The position numbers were made by a program, and so were the translations under genes. A DNA stretch of 47,711 nt from UBA1715 sp964346725 (lineage in GTDB: Bacteria > Bacteroidota > Bacteroidia > Bacteroidales > UBA1715): the NCBI GenBank assembly GCA_964346725.1, contig CAYFVM010000012.1:1-47711 (forward strand), written 5' to 3'. Positions within the stretch are counted from its first letter, which is position 1, and the number at the start of each line of letters is the position of its first letter. The notes under the pieces are model-generated. The model worked only from the letters and a program-made list of their open reading frames with translations. It was not told the DNA's origin and made no database searches. Positions 24,723 through 33,212 of the stretch are shown here, piece by piece.

Positions 24723-26612
24723 CTACAAATTAAAAGACGTTTTTATTTGAGCAACTATTCCATAAAAATCGTAACCACACTGTTTGTAAAGTTCTTCTTG
24801 AGTTCCATGCGACACAAATTCATCGTGAACACCCATACGCACTACCGAACCTTTAAACGATGTTTCTTGCAACGCTTCCAACACTGCCGAACCAAAGCCA
24901 CCATCTATCAATCCATCTTCAATAGTAATTATCGTGCTGAATTTTCCAGCTATACTATGCAACAATTCGGTATCGAGAGGTTTTATCCAACGCATATTGT
25001 AAACCGCAGCAGTTTTTCCGGTTGCTTGTGCAACTGTTTCTGCTGCCTTGCGAGCCACATTACCCACAAAACCAACCGTAAGTACAGCCACTTCTTCTCC
25101 CTCATAAATACATTCACCTTTGCCTATTGGTACCAATTCCATAGATTTACGCCAGTTCAAAAACTCGCCATTGCCACGAGGATAGCGAATTGCAATTGGT
25201 TGCGGAGTAGAATAAGCGGTAAACATAAGGTTACGCAACTCTATCTCGTTGAGCGGAGCTACCACGGTCATATTTGGTATAGCTCGCATATACGGAATAT
25301 CAAACAACCCGTGATGAGTAACGCCATCGGCACCAACAAGTCCCGCTCTATCAAGACAAAAAACTACATGTAAATTTTGAATTGCCACATCATGAATTAC
25401 CTGATCGTAGGCACGCTGCATAAAGGTTGAGTATATGTTGCAAAACGGTATCAATCCTTCTTTTGCCATTCCTGCCGACATTGTTACAGCATGTTGTTCC
25501 GCTATTCCGACATCAAAAGTACGATCGGGCATAGCCTTCATGAGAATATTCATAGAACACCCTGAGGCCATAGCCGGAGTAACACCCATCACTCTTTTGT
25601 CTTTTTGAGCAAGTTCGAGCAAGGTTTCTCCAAACACTTCCTGATACTTTGGCGGAATTGTATTTTTGTCAGGCAAAGGAATCATTTCGCCCGTTTCTTT
25701 GTCGAATTTACGTGGAGCATGCCAGTCGGTTTGCTCCTCTTCGGCGGGTTTAAATCCTTTTCCTTTTTGTGTATGAATATGAAGTAATTTTGGTCCTTGT
25801 ATTTTCTGAATATCTTGCAAGGTACGAGTCAATTGGAACACATTGTGGCCATCAACCGGACCGAAATAGCGGAATCCCAAAGATTCAAACAAATTGCTTT
25901 CTTTGAAAAACAGCGACTTAAGTCCGTGCCCAATACGGTGGAAAAATATGCGCATATCGGGACCAAACTGGCTCATTTTTTTAGAAAAATTCCATGTTTT
26001 ATCGCGCAAGCGGTTATATGTCTGCGAAGTAATTACATCAATTAAATATTGGTGCAAACCGCCCACGTTGGCATCAATAGCCATGTCGTTATCGTTGAGA
26101 ATGACCAACACGTTGGCTTTACTTCCACCAGCGTAGTCTAGTGCTTCAAAAGCCTCGCCACCAGTAAGAGCACCATCGCCTATTATTGCTACAATCTGTC
26201 GATTTTCGCCTTTTGCTTTTGCGGCAATAGCCATACCTATAGCAGCGGAAACCGATATAGACGCATGACCGGCAATAAAACTGTCGTATTCGCTTTCTTG
26301 TGGGTTTGGGAAACCAGAAATGCCATTCAATTTACGATTGGAAGAAAATGTTTTTCGCCGCTCAGTAAGAATCTTGTGACCATAAGCTTGATGCCCCACG
26401 TCCCATACAATGCGGTCGTATGGTGTTTTGAATGCGTAATGTAAAGCTACCGTGAGCTCAACCGTACCAAGACTAGCACCGAAGTGTCCCGGATTACGAC
26501 TTCCTTCATCAATTATAAAATCCCTCAACTCTTTGCAAACTTGCGGTAATTGCTCTATACTAAGCTTTCGCAAATCATCGGGACCATCGATATTTTCCAA
26601 CAAATTATTCAA
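24723..26612 (-). CDS. dxs: 1-deoxy-D-xylulose-5-phosphate synthase
   Basis: Thiamine-diphosphate enzyme joining pyruvate and glyceraldehyde-3-phosphate, first step of the MEP isoprenoid pathway. 629 residues, normal. Motifs: PGHFGASLGTVELTVALHY, WDVGHQAYGHKILT, the ThDP motif GDGALTGGEAFEAL...NDNDMAI, YFGPVDGHN, then the pyrimidine domain FDVGIAEQHAVTMSAGMA and the transketolase C-terminal domain. The start must be TTG at 26612, since a stop codon (TAG) lies three codons upstream and no ATG is near; an AAGG-like ribosome site precedes it. The -7 box TACATTTG is at 26637-26644. Confidence 0.96.
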   Translation of the reverse strand: MNNLLENIDGPDDLRKLSIEQLPQVCKELRDFIIDEGSRNPGHFGASLGTVELTVALHYAFKTPYDRIVWDVGHQAYGHKILTERRKTFSSNRKLNGISGFPNPQESEYDSFIAGHASISVSAAIGMAIAAKAKGENRQIVAIIGDGALTGGEAFEALDYAGGSKANVLVILNDNDMAIDANVGGLHQYLIDVITSQTYNRLRDKTWNFSKKMSQFGPDMRIFFHRIGHGLKSLFFKESNLFESLGFRYFGPVDGHNVFQLTRTLQDIQKIQGPKLLHIHTQKGKGFKPAEEEQTDWHAPRKFDKETGEMIPLPDKNTIPPKYQEVFGETLLELAQKDKRVMGVTPAMASGCSMNILMKAMPDRTFDVGIAEQHAVTMSAGMAKEGLIPFCNIYSTFMQRAYDQVIHDVAIQNLHVVFCLDRAGLVGADGVTHHGLFDIPYMRAIPNMTVVAPLNEIELRNLMFTAYSTPQPIAIRYPRGNGEFLNWRKSMELVPIGKGECIYEGEEVAVLTVGFVGNVARKAAETVAQATGKTAAVYNMRWIKPLDTELLHSIAGKFSTIITIEDGLIDGGFGSAVLEALQETSFKGSVVRMGVHDEFVSHGTQEELYKQCGYDFYGIVAQIKTSFNL

Positions 26613-26636
26613 TGCTATACCTTACTCTTTGAAAGG

Positions 26637-26644
26637 CAAATGTA
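26637..26644 (-). promoter_or_regulatory. -7 box of the dxs operon
   Basis: TACATTTG on the minus strand, 24 bases before the TTG start. It drives dxs, the small exported protein and the SpoU methyltransferase. Confidence 0.55.
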
Positions 26645-26721
26645 TTAAAAAGTAATGAATATCATTTATGAGATATGATACATAGTTTGTAAATAAAATA
26701 AGGTTCTTTTTTTAAAGAAAT

Positions 26722-27801
26722 TTAGCCCACAATTCCACCACAAACCACATCCACACCGTCATATATCACAACGCTTTGGCCGATTGCAACCCTTTCTATT
26801 GGGCTAAGAAAACGAACGGTAAGATGAGAGCCATCGGTAGAACATTCCACCGGTTCCATTTTGCCACGATAGCGCACCTTACAATTTGCACGGAAACCAT
26901 CGGGAATGGTACCTAACTTCATATACTCAACATCGTGGAGCGTGAGCGAATCAATCAGCGAAACCGATTTATCGGTACCAACCATCACGGTATTCTTTTC
27001 CGTATTAATCTCCAACACGTATGCAGGAGCTCCGAGAGCAATTCCCAATCCTTTGCGCTGGCCTATAGTGTAATTGTACAATCCGGCATGTTTCCCCAAA
27101 ATTTTTCCGTCAACGCCCACAAAATTTCCTTGTGGCATACGTTCATGAAGGTCGGGAACTTCTTTTTCTAAAAAATTGCGATAATTATTATCGGGAATGA
27201 AACAAATTTCCTCGCTTTCCTTTTTCTCCGAAAGTTTCACAAAACCGTGGTCGAGTGCAATTTTACGCACCTCAGCTTTGGTAAGGCAACCCAGAGGGAA
27301 AAATGCTTTTTGTAAAGCTTCTTGCGAGAGTCTCCACAAAAAATACGATTGGTCTTTGTAAACATCGGCACCCTGACGCAAAAAATAGCGACCGTTTTCG
27401 TGTTCTATTTGCGCATAATGACCAGTTGCCAAATAGTCGCAATCGAACGTTTTTGCCCTTTCAAAGAGCAATCCCCACTTTATCACTTTGTTGCAAAGCA
27501 CACACGGATTTGGCGTATGACATTGCATATATTCATCTATAAAATTTTGGATAACCGTTTCGCGAAATTCCTTGCGGGCATCAAGAATATGATGCTCAAA
27601 ACCAAGTTTTTCGGCAAGCAAACGAGCCTCGGTAATTGCATCTATGGTGCTTCCTCCTTTTCCGCTTGATGCGGCAGGTTCTTCAGAATCAAAGGTACGA
27701 AACGTAACACCAACAAGCTCATAGCCCTGCTTGAGGAGTAATATGGCGGCAACACTACTATCAATTCCGCCACTCATAGCCATGAGTACTCGTTTTTTCA
27801 T
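26722..27801 (-). CDS. mnmA: tRNA-specific 2-thiouridylase
   Basis: Adds sulfur to U34 of tRNA Lys, Glu and Gln using ATP and a persulfide donor. 359 residues. PP-loop MAMSGGIDSSVAA near the N-terminus, the first catalytic Cys in HTPNPCVLCNKVIKWG, the ATGHYAQ motif, DQSYFLW, the second Cys in SEEICFIPD, and the C-terminal beta-barrel (GQRKGLGIALGAPAYVLEI). It overlaps nadA by four bases (ATGA type), suggesting coupled translation. Sulfur-carrier genes are not in the window. Confidence 0.95.
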   Translation of the reverse strand: MKKRVLMAMSGGIDSSVAAILLLKQGYELVGVTFRTFDSEEPAASSGKGGSTIDAITEARLLAEKLGFEHHILDARKEFRETVIQNFIDEYMQCHTPNPCVLCNKVIKWGLLFERAKTFDCDYLATGHYAQIEHENGRYFLRQGADVYKDQSYFLWRLSQEALQKAFFPLGCLTKAEVRKIALDHGFVKLSEKKESEEICFIPDNNYRNFLEKEVPDLHERMPQGNFVGVDGKILGKHAGLYNYTIGQRKGLGIALGAPAYVLEINTEKNTVMVGTDKSVSLIDSLTLHDVEYMKLGTIPDGFRANCKVRYRGKMEPVECSTDGSHLTVRFLSPIERVAIGQSVVIYDGVDVVCGGIVG

Positions 27802-28712
27802 CCTAATGTTATCATTTTATCTATACAAACGCGCGCCTTTTGAAGCGTGCCAGCGTCTAATTCAATAAGCTCGCCACCCGTTCCTGTCAATGCATTGTAT
27901 ACATCAACAAGCGTGGTAAGACGCATATCCGAACAAATTAATTGCTTTGAAATAGGATAAAAACGTTTGTCAGGACATTCATACGAAAGTTGCTCAGCAA
28001 TGCTATTTTCCGTTCCTACTAAAAACTCTTTACAATCCGATTTCTTAGCATACGCCATAATGCCCGAGGTAGAGCCAACATAATCAGCCAATTTTACCAC
28101 TTCAGGTTTGCATTCGGGATGAACCAAAAATTGAGTTCCGGGATGTTGTTGTTTTGCGTACTCAACGTCAAGTGCCGAAACACGTCCGTGAATTGGACAA
28201 CCGCCCTGCATGAAATGGAAACGTTTTTCCGGAATCATACGAGCCACATAATCACCCAAATTGCAATCAGGAACAAATAAGATATCGGTTGCGTCCATTT
28301 TCTTCACAATCTCAACAGCCGACGACGACGTAACGCACACGTCGCACACGGTTTTGAGCGCGGCGGTGGTGTTTACATACGCCACAACGGCATATTCGGG
28401 ATGTTGTTTTTTAATCTCTAAAATTTCCGCTTTGGTTATTTGTTCTGCCATAGGGCAGCCGGTTTCGGGATTGGCAAGAATCACGGTTTTTTGCGGAGAA
28501 AGAATTTTGACCGTTTCGGCCATGAAACGCACGCCACACATCAAGATAGACTGCTCTTGCGCACTTTGTGCCTGCAAACTCAAGCCATACGAATCGCCCA
28601 CATAGTCGGCAATTTCTTTTATTTCCATTGATTGATACGAATGAGCGAGAATACATACGTTTCTCCGCTTTTTTTCATCACGTATTTTTTGTTGAAGTTG
28701 TACGATATCCAT
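27798..28712 (-). CDS. nadA: Quinolinate synthase
   Basis: Condenses iminoaspartate (from NadB) with dihydroxyacetone phosphate to quinolinate for NAD synthesis; an oxygen-sensitive 4Fe-4S enzyme. 304 residues, typical of the short form. Motifs: ILAHSYQ, VGDSYGLS, MCGVRFMAETVKIL, NPETGCPMAEQI, VPDCNLGDYV, GGCPIHGRV, HPECKPEV and STSGIMAYA. The cysteines in MCGV, GGCPIH and QLICSDM are the likely cluster ligands. No nadB or nadC is next to it; mnmA follows in the same transcript. Confidence 0.95.
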   Translation of the reverse strand: MDIVQLQQKIRDEKKRRNVCILAHSYQSMEIKEIADYVGDSYGLSLQAQSAQEQSILMCGVRFMAETVKILSPQKTVILANPETGCPMAEQITKAEILEIKKQHPEYAVVAYVNTTAALKTVCDVCVTSSSAVEIVKKMDATDILFVPDCNLGDYVARMIPEKRFHFMQGGCPIHGRVSALDVEYAKQQHPGTQFLVHPECKPEVVKLADYVGSTSGIMAYAKKSDCKEFLVGTENSIAEQLSYECPDKRFYPISKQLICSDMRLTTLVDVYNALTGTGGELIELDAGTLQKARVCIDKMITLG

Positions 28713-28728
28713 CCCGATGCAATTTTAG

Positions 28729-28736
28729 CAAATATA
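28729..28736 (-). promoter_or_regulatory. -7 box of nadA-mnmA
   Basis: TATATTTG on the minus strand, 16 bases before the nadA ATG. Confidence 0.6.
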
Positions 28737-28748
28737 TATAAATCTCCC

Positions 28749-29573
28749 TTATTTTTGTATTGCTTGCAATTGTGCTTTTGCAGCCTTATAGCCTATTTCG
28801 TATAGCTCGCGATAGCGTTCAAAATCAAACTCATTATACGTGTCAATTGCATGAACTTCTATCAAAATGTCACACGACTGACGGCCAGGAAGAGAATTTA
28901 CATGTTGCACATCTCGTAGGGCAAACAACAATGACTCATACGACTTAACGGCTTGTTTATGGGTTAGCGGAAGAACATCTACTCCTATAAGAAAATCACA
29001 AACATCCGCAATGGGTTGAGCAGGAAAATTGTTGAGCATACCACCATCGGTGTATTGTATTCCGTTTATATGCTGAGCATCAAACACTGTGGGAATTGAA
29101 GCAGATGCCAACACATACTCAACCAACTGACCACCGGAACAAATGTATTCGGGAATTGCTTCTGTCATATTCATAACACATACGCAATATTGTTTTTCCA
29201 AACTATCAAACGAATTGTGAGAAATTTTCTGCAACAACACATCGCTCACCTTTTTCATGCTATATAAACCAGGGTGTTGACGGCTACCACGTTTCAGTAT
29301 ATGTCTGCGACGATAGAATTTTTCTTCTTCCGCAAATTGCATAATTTGCTTTGGAGAATATCCGGCTGCATACAATACGCCAATGAGGGCACCCATACTT
29401 GTTCCCGAAACAATTTGGGGTTTGTAACCCGCTTCTTCTATGGCTTGAAGTGCACCCACATGAGCGTATCCCAAGGCTCCACCTCCGCTAAGTACGACTC
29501 CAATTGTTTGTTGGGAATACCCAGCAAGCGCTGTCAGCAGAAGTAATATGGTTATGAGTGATTTTTTTGACAT
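28749..29573 (-). CDS. Exported patatin-like phospholipase
   Basis: 274 residues from ATG 29573 (a second candidate is ATG 29579); starts further upstream fall inside the -7 box. A signal peptide (ending LAGYSQQ) precedes a complete patatin domain: oxyanion hole GGGALGYAHVG, nucleophile Ser in VSGTSMGALIG, and catalytic Asp in YTDGGMLNNFP. Such enzymes hydrolyse acyl esters of phospholipids. Larger Bacteroidota relatives carry a C-terminal outer-membrane barrel; here the protein ends after the catalytic domain, so it is probably periplasmic or outer-membrane associated. Confidence 0.88.
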   Translation of the reverse strand: MSKKSLITILLLLTALAGYSQQTIGVVLSGGGALGYAHVGALQAIEEAGYKPQIVSGTSMGALIGVLYAAGYSPKQIMQFAEEEKFYRRRHILKRGSRQHPGLYSMKKVSDVLLQKISHNSFDSLEKQYCVCVMNMTEAIPEYICSGGQLVEYVLASASIPTVFDAQHINGIQYTDGGMLNNFPAQPIADVCDFLIGVDVLPLTHKQAVKSYESLLFALRDVQHVNSLPGRQSCDILIEVHAIDTYNEFDFERYRELYEIGYKAAKAQLQAIQK

Positions 29574-29600
29574 TTGCATTTTGTATTTGAGGTAAAAGTA

Positions 29601-29608
29601 CAAACATA
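29601..29608 (-). promoter_or_regulatory. -7 box of the patatin gene
   Basis: TATGTTTG on the minus strand, 27 bases before ATG 29573; fixes the downstream start choice. Confidence 0.55.
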
Positions 29609-29710
29609 TTTGTTTGACTTTCGTATTTTATTGAAATTCAAACAAAAAATAACTCTGTGCTCTCTATTTTTATCTCAATCTGTTTTCGACATTTTACAAG
29701 AATAAAAACA

Positions 29711-29718
29711 TACATTTG
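29711..29718 (+). promoter_or_regulatory. -7 box of cysK
   Basis: TACATTTG, 36 bases before the cysK ATG. Confidence 0.5.
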
Positions 29719-29754
29719 TATACGAAAACAATAATTACGTAAAACATTGAGAGC

Positions 29755-30687
29755 ATGGCAAAGATTTTAAAAACTGCGGATCAACTTATAGGCAAAACTC
29801 CTCTTTTGGAGTTTACGCACATTGAAAAAGAACTGAATCTGAAGGCTCACATTATAGCAAAACTAGAATTTCTAAACCCCGCAGGAAGCGTAAAAGACCG
29901 CGTTGCGAAAAACATGATTGACGTTGCTGAACGCAGTGGCGAGCTCAAACCTGGTGGCGTAATTATAGAACCAACATCAGGGAATACCGGCATAGGTTTG
30001 GCATTGATGGGAGCTGCGCGTGGCTATCGAGTTATCATTGTCATGCCCGACACAATGAGCGTGGAGCGTCGCCAACTCATCAAAGCCTACGGCGCTGAGA
30101 TTGTATTGAGCGAAGGCGCAAAAGGAATGAAAGGCGCGATAGAAAAAGCGGAAGAAATTAAAGCATCTATTCCCGGCAGCATGATAGCAGGACAGTTTAC
30201 CAATCCGGCAAACCCCGAAATTCATCGTCTCACAACCGGCCCGGAAATTTGGGAAGACACTGACGGCAACGTTGATGTATTCGTTGCAAGTGTTGGCACA
30301 GGAGGAACGATTACGGGCGTTGGTGAATATTTAAAGTCAAAAAATAGCGACATTACAATTGTTGCCGTAGAACCTGCAAGTTCGCCATTGCTGAGCAAAG
30401 GCATTGCTGCTCCACACCAAATTCAAGGAATTGGAGCCAATTTTATGCCCGAAATTCTTAATACCAAAATCTACGATGAAATTATCACCGTACAAAACGA
30501 AGACGCGTTTGCCATAGGAAAACGTATTGGACAAAAAGAAGGAATCTTGGTTGGTATTTCATCAGGAGCGGCTACATGGGCTGCAATAGAACTAGCAAAA
30601 CGTCCGGAAAATGCGGGTAAGAATATCGTAGTCCTTTTACCCGACAGTGGCGATAGATATTTATCTACGCCAATGTTTGCAGAATAA
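29755..30687 (+). CDS. cysK: Cysteine synthase A (O-acetylserine sulfhydrylase)
   Basis: PLP enzyme making cysteine from O-acetylserine and sulfide. 310 residues. PLP lysine in NPAGSVKDRVAKNMI (about residue 45), EPTSGNTGIGLALMG for the substrate loop, the phosphate-binding VGTGGTITGVGEYL, VGISSGAATWAAIELA, and the C-terminal PDSGDRYLSTPMF. Monocistronic; terminated by the hairpin shared with groEL. No serine acetyltransferase gene is nearby. Confidence 0.95.
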   Translation: MAKILKTADQLIGKTPLLEFTHIEKELNLKAHIIAKLEFLNPAGSVKDRVAKNMIDVAERSGELKPGGVIIEPTSGNTGIGLALMGAARGYRVIIVMPDTMSVERRQLIKAYGAEIVLSEGAKGMKGAIEKAEEIKASIPGSMIAGQFTNPANPEIHRLTTGPEIWEDTDGNVDVFVASVGTGGTITGVGEYLKSKNSDITIVAVEPASSPLLSKGIAAPHQIQGIGANFMPEILNTKIYDEIITVQNEDAFAIGKRIGQKEGILVGISSGAATWAAIELAKRPENAGKNIVVLLPDSGDRYLSTPMFAE

Positions 30688-30710
30688 TTTGAGACTTTGC
30701 TACAAAAAGA

Positions 30711-30748
30711 AACGGTCGAGATTTTAAAAATCCCGACCGTTTTTTTTA
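30711..30748. terminator. Bidirectional terminator between cysK and groEL
   Basis: AACGGTCGAGATTTT (30711-30725) pairs with AAAATCCCGACCGTT (30727-30741) with one mismatch; T tracts lie on both strands (TTTTTTTT at 30740-30747, and an A-rich run before the left arm). It serves both convergent genes. Confidence 0.85.
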
Positions 30749-30766
30749 TATAAGGTTTGGTTGATA

Positions 30767-32404
30767 TTACATCATACCGCCCATGCCACCCATTCCCGGA
30801 GCACCTGCCGGCATAGTTGGTTCGTCTTTCTTTTCTTCTGCCAAAACGCATTCTGTTGTAAGCATCATTCCTGCAATAGAAGCAGCGTTTTCAAGTGCTA
30901 TACGAGTAACTTTTTTCGGGTCAATAATTCCGGCCTTTTTCAAGTCTTCATATTGTTCGGTGCGCGCATTGTAACCGAAGTCACCTTTGCCTTCACGAAC
31001 TTTTTGTACTACTACAGAACCTTCACCACCAGCGTTTTCAACAATTTGACGAAGTGGTTCTTCAATAGCACGTTTAATGATTAAGATACCAGTAGTTTCG
31101 TCATCGTTGACACCAGTAAGGTTATCTAATGCTGCTTGAGCACGAATAAGTGCTACACCACCACCAGGGATAATACCTTCTTCAATAGCTGCACGAGTTG
31201 CGCTTAAGGCATCTTCTACACGATCTTTCTTTTCTTTCATTTCAACTTCGGTAGTTGCGCCAACATACAAAACAGCTACACCTCCAGCTAATTTAGCAAG
31301 ACGTTCTTGTAACTTCTCTTTGTCGTAGTCAGAAGTACTGCTCTTGATTTGTGCTTTAATTTGAGCTACGCGAGCATCAATATCTGCTTTTTCGCCTTTA
31401 CCGCCAATGATAGTTGTGTTCTCTTTGTTGATGGTAATTTTTTCGCATCTTCCAAGTTGGTCAATAGTTGTTGTGTCAAGTTTCAAACCAACTTCTTCGC
31501 TGATAACAGTTCCACCAGTTAAGATAGCGATATCTTGCAACATTTCTTTACGACGATCACCAAAACCTGGAGCTTTTACAGCTGCAATTTTCAACGAACC
31601 ACGAAGTTTATTCAAAACCAAACCAGTAAGTGCCTCTCCGTCAATATCCTCAGCAACCAACAACAATGGTTTGTTTGTTTGCAAAGTTGCTTCAAGAACT
31701 GGCATAATTTCTTTCAATGAAGAAATTTTCTTGTCGTAAATCAAGATATATGGACTATCAAGCACAGCCTCCATTTTTTCGGTATTTGTAACAAAATATG
31801 GAGAAATGTAACCACGATCAAATTGCATACCTTCAACAACTTCTACGGTTGTTTGAGTTCCTTTTGCTTCTTCTACTGTGATAACACCTTCTTTGCTTAC
31901 TTTCTTCATAACTTCAGCAATCAATTTACCGATTTCGTCATCATTGTTTGCAGAAATACGAGCTACTTGCTCTACTTTTTCACCATCAATGGTAACGGCT
32001 TCTGTATGTGCATTTAAGTCAGCAATAACAGCATTTACAGCTTTATCTATACCACGTTTCAAATCCATTGGATTAGCTCCGGCAGCAACGTTTTTAAGAC
32101 CTACGCCAACAATTGCCTGAGCAAGTACGGTTGCAGTGGTTGTTCCATCACCAGCTTTATCATTGGTACGAGAAGCGACATCTTTTACCATTTGAGCACC
32201 CATATTTTCGAATGCGTCAGAAAGTTCAATTTCCTTTGCTACAGTAACACCATCTTTTGTTACTTGTGGAGCACCGAATTTTTTTTCAATTACAACATTA
32301 CGACCTTTAGGACCTAATGTTACTTTAACTGCATTTGCTAATGCATCAACGCCTTTTTTCAAAGAATCGCGAGCATCAATATCGAATTTAATTTCTTTTG
32401 CCAT
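30767..32404 (-). CDS. groL: 60-kDa chaperonin GroEL
   Basis: ATP-driven folding chamber in the cytoplasm. 545 residues with all family marks: KVTLGPKGRNVVIEKKFG, DGVTVAKEIEL, AGDGTTTATVLAQAI, DRGYISPYFVTNTE, KAPGFGDRRKEMLQDIAIL, GGGVALIRA, and the GGM-type tail (GAPGMGGMGGMM). It follows groES by 19 bases in the usual order. Ends at the terminator shared with cysK. Confidence 0.98.
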   Translation of the reverse strand: MAKEIKFDIDARDSLKKGVDALANAVKVTLGPKGRNVVIEKKFGAPQVTKDGVTVAKEIELSDAFENMGAQMVKDVASRTNDKAGDGTTTATVLAQAIVGVGLKNVAAGANPMDLKRGIDKAVNAVIADLNAHTEAVTIDGEKVEQVARISANNDDEIGKLIAEVMKKVSKEGVITVEEAKGTQTTVEVVEGMQFDRGYISPYFVTNTEKMEAVLDSPYILIYDKKISSLKEIMPVLEATLQTNKPLLLVAEDIDGEALTGLVLNKLRGSLKIAAVKAPGFGDRRKEMLQDIAILTGGTVISEEVGLKLDTTTIDQLGRCEKITINKENTTIIGGKGEKADIDARVAQIKAQIKSSTSDYDKEKLQERLAKLAGGVAVLYVGATTEVEMKEKKDRVEDALSATRAAIEEGIIPGGGVALIRAQAALDNLTGVNDDETTGILIIKRAIEEPLRQIVENAGGEGSVVVQKVREGKGDFGYNARTEQYEDLKKAGIIDPKKVTRIALENAASIAGMMLTTECVLAEEKKDEPTMPAGAPGMGGMGGMM

Positions 32405-32423
32405 AATACAATGAATTTAAAGA

Positions 32424-32702
32424 TTACAATATAAGGAGTATATCTGATTGAGAAAGAATAAGGTATTTTTCATCGTTGTGGCTTACTTCTGTGCCGGCAT
32501 ATTTTCCGTAAAGAACAGTGTCGCCAACTACAACTTCCATTTCCTCATCTTTTTTTGCTTTACCAACGGCAATAACTTTGCCTTGAAGAGGTTTTTCTTT
32601 TGCTGAATCAGGAAGAATGATTCCAGAAACAGTTTTTTCTTCTGCAGCAATCGGTTCTACAAGAACTTTACCTGCAAGTGGTCTACCTTTAAATTCTGCC
32701 AT
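32424..32702 (-). CDS. groS: 10-kDa co-chaperonin GroES
   Basis: Lid of the GroEL chamber. 92 residues, usual length, with the mobile loop around KTVSGIILPDSAKEKP and the conserved VLYGKYAGTEV. First gene of groESL. No CIRCE element is present upstream, so HrcA control of the classic kind is unlikely; two short palindromes lie in that region instead. Confidence 0.97.
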   Translation of the reverse strand: MAEFKGRPLAGKVLVEPIAAEEKTVSGIILPDSAKEKPLQGKVIAVGKAKKDEEMEVVVGDTVLYGKYAGTEVSHNDEKYLILSQSDILLIL

Positions 32703-32734
32703 AGTTTTTATATTTTTAAATTAAACATATTTTG

Positions 32735-32766
32735 ATTTGCGCAGCAAATGTCACATTTTGTGCCAA
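32735..32766. promoter_or_regulatory. Palindromes upstream of groES
   Basis: ATTTGC-gca-GCAAAT (32735-32749) is a perfect 6-3-6 dyad. Next to it TGTCAC-attttg-type spacing to GTGCCA (32750-32766) is an imperfect dyad with one mismatch. They lie 33-64 bases before the groES ATG, where a heat-shock regulator could bind. No clear TAnnTTTG box is present, only TATGTTTA at about 32721-32728. Confidence 0.35.
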
Positions 32767-32835
32767 TTGTTTTTTTTGTGAAAAAATGGCAGTATTTCTT
32801 TCTCTTTTGAAACAACAACTGTCATAAAAAAACAA

Positions 32836-32868
32836 AAAGTGTCAATATTTACGACATATTGACACTTT
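32836..32868 (-). terminator. Terminator after secG
   Basis: AAAGTGTCAATAT (32836-32848) and its exact complement (32856-32868) form a 13-bp stem with a seven-base loop; on the minus strand T-rich sequence (TTTTTGTTTTTTT) follows. It ends the sigma54-activator/lptE/TPR/secG transcript. Confidence 0.85.
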
Positions 32869-32890
32869 CTATTATGTAAAAAAAAGAAAT

Positions 32891-33205
32891 CTATTTTTTT
32901 TGTTGTATGTCTTCAGCGGTTTTAACGTCAGCTGGGACATTCATTTCCACTGTAGGAGCGTTTTCTTCAAACATTGAATGTGATTCTTCAACTTGTGAAG
33001 TTGGCATAAGTGCAGTAAGAACAATGCATAGAACAACTAAAGCACCTGCGAGTGACCATGTTGCTTTTTCTATAAAATCGGTAGTGCGAGCAACACCCAT
33101 TTCATAGCGAGAAGACATAAGACCGCCACCTTTTGAATTTTGAATTAATACTACGCCAACAAGTAGAATACTTACGATTATTAGTAACACATTAACTATT
33201 ATCAT
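32891..33205 (-). CDS. secG: Preprotein translocase subunit SecG
   Basis: 104 residues with two membrane helices: IVNVLLIIVSILLVGVVLIQ, then the loop NSKGGGLMSSRYEMGVARTTDFIEKATW, then LAGALVVLCIVLTALM. The GGG and TDFxEKATW motifs are those of Bacteroidota SecG. The C-terminal tail is acidic and extends beyond the SecG core. It helps the SecYE channel during export. Follows the TPR gene by seven bases. Confidence 0.93.
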   Translation of the reverse strand: MIIVNVLLIIVSILLVGVVLIQNSKGGGLMSSRYEMGVARTTDFIEKATWSLAGALVVLCIVLTALMPTSQVEESHSMFEENAPTVEMNVPADVKTAEDIQQKK

Positions 33206-33212
33206 ACCTCTG

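Noticed and set aside
24591..25373. 260-codon plus-strand frame
   Set aside because: Antisense to dxs and the small exported protein gene; no recognisable motif, low-complexity basic composition.
32703..32890. Sigma54 promoter at TTGGCAC (minus strand) before groES
   Set aside because: The GG and GC elements are about 18 bases apart instead of 10.
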